The position numbers and the translations under genes are program-made. Below the pieces are notes generated by a model. The model saw only the letters and a program-made list of their open reading frames with translations. It had not been told where the DNA came from and did no database searches. Positions 57,902-64,000 of a stretch of 64,000 nt of DNA are shown piece after piece (within the stretch, counting starts at the first letter, position 1; each line of letters starts with the position of its first letter). The DNA comes from an uncultured Collinsella sp. (lineage in GTDB: Bacteria; Actinomycetota; Coriobacteriia; Coriobacteriales; Coriobacteriaceae): the NCBI GenBank assembly GCA_900542085.1, contig UQMK01000001.1, forward strand, positions 62,001-126,000, in the 5' to 3' direction.

Positions 57902-59407
57902 CTAGTCCTGTGCTTTGATGCTCGGCAGGAGAATCTGGGCGAGGTAGTCGGTCTCGAGTTTGGTCGCGGCGTCTGCGTTGCCGTCTTTGCCAACCAGGTC
58001 GTTCTTAATCTGGCTATAGGTGTAGCGGTTGCCGGTCGTAAGCTCGACAAGTTCAATAGCCTGGTCCATGGGATAGGTCGACACAGGGTCCTGCGTGCGT
58101 CCATTAACGGTTTGCGGAATCACGTACGGATAGACAGGGCCGCTGGCGTAGACGGTGTAGCCGTTGCCTAGGCTGACCGTGCCCAAAACCGTATCGCCGT
58201 CGTCGGGCATAAAGGTCTCGCCGTCGCGCACTGCGACAAGCGTCACGAGCGGTGTGTTGGTGTCGCTGTCCAGATAAATGCACAGCGTGCTGCCGTTTTG
58301 CCAGGTTGCGACCTTGCCATACCACTCAACCGGAATATCGAGCTGATACAGGTTCGTCGCCTTGTGCCGAGCGTCGGCATCGCGGGCGGACTGAGCCTCG
58401 CTTGCGCTTACGGCGTTGGCGGCGGCATCGCGGCGCGTAATTGCCGCCTGCTGGAGTATCTTTGCCGCGGCGGCAGAGCTTGCGCCCCCTTCCTCAGCAT
58501 ACTTGGCGGCGGCATCGATCTGGTCGTCAGTCACCGTGTCGGCCGAAGGTACCTTGAGCTTAAAGGTGGCCTGGGCACTCAAATCCTGCCCATCGCTCTT
58601 AATGGTGACCTGCGCCTTGGTGGTCGGGACGGTGTAGATGGTGCCGTCTTCCGCGATGGGGGATCCAGCAATGGAGAGCGTGTAATCGCCGGGCAGCAGC
58701 TTAATGCCGCGACCGTGCTCGTCAACGTAGAGCGTTTCGCTCACAGAAGAGCCGTCGGAGTCCTGGCCACTCACCTGCACGGGGATCTTTGAGTCGGTGG
58801 AGCAGTCGAGCCCCGCGGCATGTACGCCAATTTGCACCGACATCATGGTATGGGCGTTTGCGGCAACCACGGCGGCCTGCTCTTGCTGGTATCCGTTCCA
58901 AGCCGCATAGCCCGCGCCGCCGGCGACGAGCGCGATGGCAACAACGCCTGCCACCATCAGGTTGCGTCGCTTGGGCGACATCTTGCGATGGCGAACCTCG
59001 GCTTCGCGTGCCGAAGGAACGGACGGTAGGGGGATATCGCCCATGGCGATGGTCTCGTCCACGGCAGGCGCAGAGCCTAAGCCAGGGAGCTCGCGGGTCA
59101 GCGAATCTTCGGCGGGCAAGCTGTCGAGCAAGATGGTTTCCTCGCTCGTGTCGGATTCGGGCTGGTCGTCGCCCTTGCTATCGTCCTCTTCGGCTTCGGC
59201 TTCGGCTTCGGCTTCGGCTTCGTCAGGAGCGTCTTTGGCGTCGCTGTCTTCGTCCTCGGTGCCTTCATGCGCCTCGTCCTGCGTGTCGACGGCCGAATCG
59301 CTAAACGAGAGCTCATCTAGCGCAATCCGGTCAAGGCTCTCCAGGGCCTCGGCACACGCTTCTGCATCTTGGGCCGCATCCTCTTGGCCCATCGTCTCAT
59401 CTTTCAT
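57902..59407 (-). CDS. Single-pass membrane protein with acidic N-terminal domain, unknown
   Basis: 501 residues. A ~145-residue very acidic cytoplasmic part (with EAEAEAEAEAEEDD encoded by a GGCTTC hexamer repeat at ~59191-59222) precedes a basic stop (RHRKMSPKRRN), one helix (LMVAGVVAIALVAGGAGYAAW) and a ~330-residue outer domain. The latter has an Ig-like start (KIPVQVSGQDSDGSS), a helical Ala-rich zone (residues ~300-345) and a beta tail (VEWYGKVATWQNGST). The layout resembles anti-sigma-like or zinc-ribbon-lacking sensor proteins of Coriobacteria, but no family is identified. GGGGGA precedes ATG 59407. Confidence 0.7.
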   Translation of the reverse strand: MKDETMGQEDAAQDAEACAEALESLDRIALDELSFSDSAVDTQDEAHEGTEDEDSDAKDAPDEAEAEAEAEAEEDDSKGDDQPESDTSEETILLDSLPAEDSLTRELPGLGSAPAVDETIAMGDIPLPSVPSAREAEVRHRKMSPKRRNLMVAGVVAIALVAGGAGYAAWNGYQQEQAAVVAANAHTMMSVQIGVHAAGLDCSTDSKIPVQVSGQDSDGSSVSETLYVDEHGRGIKLLPGDYTLSIAGSPIAEDGTIYTVPTTKAQVTIKSDGQDLSAQATFKLKVPSADTVTDDQIDAAAKYAEEGGASSAAAAKILQQAAITRRDAAANAVSASEAQSARDADARHKATNLYQLDIPVEWYGKVATWQNGSTLCIYLDSDTNTPLVTLVAVRDGETFMPDDGDTVLGTVSLGNGYTVYASGPVYPYVIPQTVNGRTQDPVSTYPMDQAIELVELTTGNRYTYSQIKNDLVGKDGNADAATKLETDYLAQILLPSIKAQD

Positions 59408-59529
59408 ATATCCCCCAAGCTCAATATCGGGACAACACTGTACCCAAAAATGGAGCTATATAAAGCGCATGCGAAATATAAGATCCGATTTAACCCGAGT
59501 GCATCGTTTAGCCGCATCCTCGCGGCAGC

Positions 59530-59570
59530 AAAAAGCCCCCGGAACGCGGACGAATCACATTCCGGGGGCT
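59530..59570 (-). terminator. Terminator of the DUF5692 gene (minus strand)
   Basis: Minus-strand AGCCCCCGGAA and TTCCGGGGGCT form an 11-base stem around 15 bases, followed by TTTTT. Confidence 0.8.
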
Positions 59571-59640
59571 CTGCAATGCGTTGAGTTGCGCGGAGCCGGC
59601 TACTCGGCTTCGTACTCAAGCGATGTTTGCGCCAGGCGCG

Positions 59641-60648
59641 TTACTCGGCGTGAGCGTAATCAACCTTGGCGCGACGAGCGGTAGCCTTCTCCCAATCGCT
59701 GGTGCCCTCAAAGACATCCTGCTTGTAGGGATTGCGGCCGAGCTTCTTGGCACGGTAGGCGATGTAGATGATTGCGGCGACGTTGGCGATCAGCGCGGCG
59801 ACCGAGACCGCGGTAGCGGCGCCGGGGTCGAGCGTGGAGTGGGTCACAAAGATGGACTCCTCCTGGAAGTATGGGAACACCTGGGCAAACATGCACCAAA
59901 TGGCCAGCGTAAAGGCGCGGTTCTGGATCCAGCCGCCTTTGTTCCAGATAAAGGCGGCGACGGTGGGCGCCAGCAGCAGCGCAAAGCCGCAGAACCAGGA
60001 GTGGGTGGGCAGACAGTTGTAGGTGTAGCAGAAGTTCCAGATATCGTAGGCGATGATGTAGACCCAGGTCATGTCGGGCCACAGCATGTCGGTCTTGTCC
60101 TCGGAGGCGTAGACGCTCCACCAACCGGTCATGCAGAAGATGTTGATGAGACCGGCGATGCCGTTGAACACGTTGTTCCAGCCGGCCAGCTGCCTGGCGC
60201 CCTCGGAGGTGACCCAGGTGGACTCGCCCAGGACAAAGAAGTGATAGGCGCTCTCGAAGTCGGACACGACGGCGATCAAGATGTTGATGGCGACGATCAC
60301 AAACGGCCACGCGCGGAACCAATGCGCCTTGCCGATCTTGCCCCACTGGTACTTAATGGCAATGAAGCCCCAGCAACCGGCCAGCGCCGCGTACACCTTG
60401 GCGTAGTGGAACCAGCTGTTCTGGTACACATGGGTGGGGTTGGTGAGCGCCCACTCGGCACCCTGCGAAACGCCGACGGCGATGGCGACGCAGTAGATGG
60501 TCATGGCCAGCGGAGCCACGCCAAAGATGATGGCTGCGCCGAGCTTGGTGCGGCGGCCGACCTCGTTGAGCACGATCAGGCCAATAAAGACCATGGCCCA
60601 GCCGGCCCAGTGGATAAGGGTATCGCTACCCCAAACATCGAACAGCAT
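59641..60648 (-). CDS. Multi-pass membrane protein, DUF5692 family
   Basis: 335 residues with about nine hydrophobic helices and many conserved aromatics (HWAGWAMVFIGLIVLNEVG, WGFIAIKYQWGKIGKAHWFRAWP, NFCYTYNCLPTHSWFCG). The match to DUF5692 is from memory; no transport or enzymatic role is known to me. It lies 63 bases downstream of tetR on the same strand, so the two are probably cotranscribed, and both lie opposite the FAD/Fe-S oxidoreductase. Confidence 0.7.
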   Translation of the reverse strand: MLFDVWGSDTLIHWAGWAMVFIGLIVLNEVGRRTKLGAAIIFGVAPLAMTIYCVAIAVGVSQGAEWALTNPTHVYQNSWFHYAKVYAALAGCWGFIAIKYQWGKIGKAHWFRAWPFVIVAINILIAVVSDFESAYHFFVLGESTWVTSEGARQLAGWNNVFNGIAGLINIFCMTGWWSVYASEDKTDMLWPDMTWVYIIAYDIWNFCYTYNCLPTHSWFCGFALLLAPTVAAFIWNKGGWIQNRAFTLAIWCMFAQVFPYFQEESIFVTHSTLDPGAATAVSVAALIANVAAIIYIAYRAKKLGRNPYKQDVFEGTSDWEKATARRAKVDYAHAE

Positions 60649-60711
60649 GCTGCTCTCCTTTCACACGCCCGCGGCCCCTCTTCTGATCGCGGACAGTTTG
60701 GCCAAATGTCG

Positions 60712-61374
60712 TCAGTTCTGGGGCTTGCGCTCCGGATACTTGGCGGTGTAGCCCTCGATGTGGAGCGTCGAGGCGATGATTTCCTTGACCGTCTCGTCGG
60801 GCACATCGGGGTGCGTGCGGATATACATCAACAGTCCCATGATGAGGGTGTAGAACGTCTCGTAAACATGGTCGATGCGTAGCTCATGATGGGCGACAAA
60901 ATCCACCACGGTGGTGTCGCAGATATACTGCGCCACGCGCTGGACCACGTTGTGCAAAAAGCCGCCGTAGAGCGCGCCGCTGCTCGAGGTGAGCGTGCTT
61001 GGCAGCTCGTGGCCGCTCACGACCAGGTGCTTAAAGAGCGGGGCGACGGTGTCGAGTGCGCCTTCGATGTCGCCAACTGTGCGGCTGGCGTTCCACTGCT
61101 CGAGCTCGGCGATAAAACCGTCGATCGCTTCGTCCATCACGGCGGTGACGGCGGCGTCCATATCGGCGAAGTAGTGGTAGAACAGCGAGCGCGTGCAGCC
61201 GGCTTGCTTGGTCACGGCCGATACCGAAAGATGGGACACGCCCAGCTCGGAACTCACGGTGCGCACGGCATCGAGGATCTCGCGACGGCGTTCGTCGCCC
61301 GTCAAACGCTTTGCCGTGCTGTCGGGCGCGGGGACGGCGTCGGCCACAGAGGTGTTCGCTGCGTTACTGCTCAT
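60712..61374 (-). CDS. TetR-family transcription regulator
   Basis: 220 residues. After a disordered start, the TetR helix-turn-helix is clear at ~30-75 (RREILDAVRTVSSELGVSHLSVSAVTKQAGCTRSLFYHYF in two helices and a turn). The C-terminal helical domain (~90-210) should bind a small ligand or form the dimer. AAGGCGG lies six bases before ATG 61374. The 188-base divergent region contains two TTGAC-N5-GTCAA sites, the likely operators, so it should control both itself with DUF5692 and the oxidoreductase. Confidence 0.9.
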   Translation of the reverse strand: MSSNAANTSVADAVPAPDSTAKRLTGDERRREILDAVRTVSSELGVSHLSVSAVTKQAGCTRSLFYHYFADMDAAVTAVMDEAIDGFIAELEQWNASRTVGDIEGALDTVAPLFKHLVVSGHELPSTLTSSSGALYGGFLHNVVQRVAQYICDTTVVDFVAHHELRIDHVYETFYTLIMGLLMYIRTHPDVPDETVKEIIASTLHIEGYTAKYPERKPQN

Positions 61375-61433
61375 GCGCTTGCCGCCTTTCATCCGTTTGA
61401 GCCTGACCGTTCGCCTAACAGTCTTGAATATTG

Positions 61434-61471
61434 TTGACGGTTCGTCAATACTGTTTTTGACACAATGTCAA
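61434..61471. promoter_or_regulatory. Paired TetR operators
   Basis: TTGACGGTTCGTCAA (61434-61448) and TTGACACAATGTCAA (61457-61471): the same five-base arms, five-base spacers, centres 23 bases apart (about two helical turns). They lie 60 bases upstream of tetR and 92 upstream of the oxidoreductase start. Confidence 0.75.
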
Positions 61472-61562
61472 CAATAACGGGTGAACGGCGTGGGGGCATG
61501 TCGAGCCCGTAAAAAGAGGGGCGCTGCGTGCCTGCCAGGCTGCGGCAAGAGAAGGGACGACT

Positions 61563-64000
61563 ATGATTCTCAACGGACCGGGGATTAGCTACACCGAGCC
61601 CGACATCGGTTCGGAGTTCGTGCCGCCGCTGCCGGAGCATCCGCGCGAGGCCATCGTCAAGCTGTGCGAGCACTGCACCAACCGTCTGCTGCATCGCGAT
61701 GAGCTGCTGGGCTACGAGTACTGGTCGTTTGCCGAGGCCGCGACTGACGAGCAGGCCGAAGTGCTCTGCAAGATGAAGATGCGCCGTCCCTATACGCTGC
61801 CCGAGATGGTCAAGCTCACCGGCATGCCCGAGGCCGATATCGAGAAGATGCTCGACGACATGAGCTACACGGGCCTGCTCGAGTACAACTGGGAAAACCC
61901 CGAGCGCGCCAAGCAGTGGGTGCTGCCCATGCTGGTGCCGGGTTCTGCCGAGTTTCTCAACATGCGCGTGAGCCAGCTCGAGGAGCATCCGGTCTACGCT
62001 AAGTTCTTTGAACAGGCATCCAAGGGCCCGCTGTCCAAGGCCACGCCGATGGTGCCGCCCGGAGGCGCCGGTATCGGCATGCACGTCATTCCGGTCGAGA
62101 AGGCCATCGATGCCGCGAGCACGTCGGTGCCTATTGAGCATATCGAGCATTGGCTCGACAAATACGAGGGTAAGTATGCCGCCAGCACCTGCAGCTGCCG
62201 CGCGAGCCGTCGCGTGATGGGCGAGGGCTGCGCCGACGACCCGGCCGATTGGTGCATCGCCGTGGGCGATATGGCCGACTACGTGGTCGAGACCGACCGC
62301 GGCCATTACGTGACCCGCGACGAGGTCTACGACATCCTGCGCCAGGCCGAGGACAACGGCTTTGTGCACCAGATCACCAACATCGACGGCGAGAACAAGA
62401 TCTTCGCCATCTGCAACTGCAACGTCAACGTGTGCTATGCCCTGCGCACCTCGCAGCTGTTCAACACGCCCAACCTGTCGCGCTCGGCCTATGTCGCCAA
62501 GGTCGAGAAGGACAAGTGCGTGGCCTGCGGTCGCTGCGTTGAGGTGTGCCCGGCCGGTGCCGCTAAGCTGGGCCAGAAGCTCTGCAGCAAAAAGGCCGGC
62601 GGACAGGTGCCCGAGTATCCGCGCCAGGAGCTGCCCGATGCCACCAAATGGGACCACACCAAGTGGTCGCCCAACTACCGCAATGACAACCGCATCGAGA
62701 CGCACAAGTCCGGCACCGCGCCCTGCAAGACGGCCTGCCCCGCGCATGTCGCCGTTCAGGGCTATCTGAAGCTCGCGGCTCAGGGCCGCTATGACGAGGC
62801 CCTAGCACTCATTAAGCGCGAGAACCCGCTGCCCGCTATCTGCGGCCGTGTGTGCAACCGCCGCTGTGAGGATGCCTGCACCCGCGGCCGTGTGGACGCC
62901 GCCGTGGCCATCGACGAGGTCAAGAAGTTCATCGCCCAGCGCGATCTGGACGCCGCGACCCGCTATGTCCCACCTGTGGTGACTCCGACGCGTGCCGGCG
63001 GCTTCGACCAGAAGATCGCCATTATCGGTGCCGGCCCGGCCGGTCTGTCCTGTGCTTTCTACCTGGCCGAGAAGGGCTACAAGCCCGTCGTGTTCGAGAA
63101 GAACGAGCGCCCGGGCGGTATGCTCACCTACGGTATTCCCAGCTTTAAGCTGCAGAAGGACGTTATCGAGGCCGAGGTCGAGATCATTCGCCTGATGGGC
63201 GCCGAGTTCCGCTATGGCGTGGAGGTCGGTCGCGACGTGACACTCGACGAGCTGCGCGAGCAGGGCTTTAAGGCCTTCTACGTGGCTATTGGCTGCCAGG
63301 GCGGCCGCCTTGCCGGTATTCCGGGCGAGGACGCCGAGGATGTGACCGTGGCCGTCGACTTCTTGCGCGAGGTCAACAGCGGCAAGATCGACGCGCTGCC
63401 CGGCCGCACCATCGTGGTGGGCGGCGGCAACGTGGCCATCGACGTGGCCCGCAACGCCTGCCGCCTGGGCTCCGAGCACGTTGAGATGTTCTGCCTGGAG
63501 AGCGAGGCGCAGATGCCCGCCAGCGAGGAAGAGCGTCGCGAGGCCATCGAGGACGGCGCACACATCAGCTGCGGCTGGGGTCCCAAGGAGGTTCACCTGG
63601 ACGAGACCGGTCGTGTGTGCGGTATTACCTTCAAGCGCTGCACGCGTGCCTTTGACGACGAGGGCCGTTTTGCGCCCGAGTATGACGAGAACGATCTGCG
63701 CCGTGTCGATGCCGACCGTGTCGTCATGTCGATTGGCCAGTCCATTGTGTGGGGCGACCTGCTGGCTGGCTCCAAGGTGGAGCTTGGCCGCGGCCAGGGT
63801 GCCCTTGCCGATCCCCAGACCTACCAGACCGCCGAACCCGACATCTTTGTGGGCGGCGATGTCTACACCGGTCCGAGCTTTGCTATCGACGCCATCGCCG
63901 CCGGTCACGAGGCCGCTGTCTCCATCCATCGCTTTGTGCAGCCGGGATCCACGCTCACTATCGGCCGCAACCAGCGCCGCTACACCGCGCTCGACCGCGA
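61563..64000 (+). CDS. FAD-dependent oxidoreductase with N-terminal Fe-S region and GltD-like domain (partial, cut by window end)
   Basis: Open from ATG 61563 to the window edge without a stop (at least 812 residues). An N-terminal domain has CEHC, a CTCSCR/GEGC/DWC cluster (~residues 205-235) and CNCNVNVCY. A ferredoxin motif CVACGRCVEVCP lies at ~318-330. Then the GltD part begins: CKTACPAHVAVQGYL, CGRVCNRRCEDACTRG, FAD motif IIGAGPAGLSCAFYL, NAD(P)H motif VVGGGNVAIDVARNA and the late GGDVYTGPSFAIDAIAAGHEAA. It likely moves electrons between NAD(P)H and ferredoxin or a substrate. AAGGGACG precedes the start. The C-terminus is missing. Confidence 0.9.
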   Translation, partial: MILNGPGISYTEPDIGSEFVPPLPEHPREAIVKLCEHCTNRLLHRDELLGYEYWSFAEAATDEQAEVLCKMKMRRPYTLPEMVKLTGMPEADIEKMLDDMSYTGLLEYNWENPERAKQWVLPMLVPGSAEFLNMRVSQLEEHPVYAKFFEQASKGPLSKATPMVPPGGAGIGMHVIPVEKAIDAASTSVPIEHIEHWLDKYEGKYAASTCSCRASRRVMGEGCADDPADWCIAVGDMADYVVETDRGHYVTRDEVYDILRQAEDNGFVHQITNIDGENKIFAICNCNVNVCYALRTSQLFNTPNLSRSAYVAKVEKDKCVACGRCVEVCPAGAAKLGQKLCSKKAGGQVPEYPRQELPDATKWDHTKWSPNYRNDNRIETHKSGTAPCKTACPAHVAVQGYLKLAAQGRYDEALALIKRENPLPAICGRVCNRRCEDACTRGRVDAAVAIDEVKKFIAQRDLDAATRYVPPVVTPTRAGGFDQKIAIIGAGPAGLSCAFYLAEKGYKPVVFEKNERPGGMLTYGIPSFKLQKDVIEAEVEIIRLMGAEFRYGVEVGRDVTLDELREQGFKAFYVAIGCQGGRLAGIPGEDAEDVTVAVDFLREVNSGKIDALPGRTIVVGGGNVAIDVARNACRLGSEHVEMFCLESEAQMPASEEERREAIEDGAHISCGWGPKEVHLDETGRVCGITFKRCTRAFDDEGRFAPEYDENDLRRVDADRVVMSIGQSIVWGDLLAGSKVELGRGQGALADPQTYQTAEPDIFVGGDVYTGPSFAIDAIAAGHEAAVSIHRFVQPGSTLTIGRNQRRYTALDR

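Noticed and set aside
59191..59222. GGCTTC hexamer tandem repeat as a phase-variation tract
   Set aside because: A six-base unit keeps the frame (Glu-Ala repeats), so slippage would alter length but not switch expression.

Overview
The window is GC-rich chromosomal DNA of a gut actinomycete of the class Coriobacteriia, most probably Collinsella. This is inferred, not proven. It rests on a dnaK-grpE-dnaJ-hspR operon with an HspR-type operator, regulators that join a LuxR helix-turn-helix to a multi-pass membrane domain, LPxTG-type surface proteins, many small lipoproteins, and Ni-Fe hydrogenase maturation genes beside nikR. No rRNA, tRNA, CRISPR array, prophage or intact insertion sequence was seen.

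Layout. 1-4.2 kb: nucleoside hydrolase, luxS, a DUF4867 protein and a GH1 6-phospho-beta-glucosidase. 4.4-8.4 kb: a three-gene signalling operon (kinase-like membrane protein, NarL-type histidine kinase, response regulator). 8.5-12.8 kb (minus strand): an envelope-stress-like set (DUF4428 protein, YdjG-like zinc-ribbon membrane protein, YdjI-like SPFH protein, lipoprotein). 13.2-18.4 kb: a membrane LuxR regulator, a small exported protein, another zinc-ribbon protein and two paralogous lipoproteins. 18.6-22.1 kb: pyrE, an RpiR regulator divergent from a PTS EIIA(Glc) gene, and a lipoprotein. 22.4-29.0 kb (minus): a HAD phosphatase and hypE, hypD, hypC, hypF, nikR and a small helical protein. 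29.2-32.3 kb: thioredoxin, a divergent uracil-DNA-glycosylase-like protein and an AgrC/AgrA-like GHKL/LytTR pair. 32.6-40.2 kb: one giant cell-wall-anchored repeat protein. 40.4-44.3 kb: nadA-nadB-nadC-niaR. 44.5-57.4 kb: ferredoxin, dnaK-grpE-dnaJ-hspR, an aconitase-family hydratase, two unknown membrane proteins and clpB. 57.6-64.0 kb: small unknowns, a DUF5692 membrane protein, a TetR regulator and a large FAD/Fe-S oxidoreductase cut by the window end.

Four circuits can be read from shared DNA sites. An AAATCT-N15-AGATTT site lies before both dnaK and clpB (HspR candidate). Two 18-base inverted arms containing CCTAGG lie before nadA (NiaR candidate). Two TTGAC-N5-GTCAA sites lie between tetR and the oxidoreductase. 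Three blocks with identical spacing lie before both the 6-phospho-beta-glucosidase and the rpiR/EIIA divergon, suggesting a beta-glucoside regulon.

The most unusual content is intergenic. The window is crowded with palindromic elements in several families: five copies of a ~115-base long hairpin whose arms differ between copies yet still pair; seven 57-base units with TGTAACA/TGTTACA arms, set 23-24 bases apart in clusters of two or three; and a large group of short palindromes whose stems differ but whose centre keeps GGGAC. Nearly all lie at gene 3' ends or in convergent gaps.
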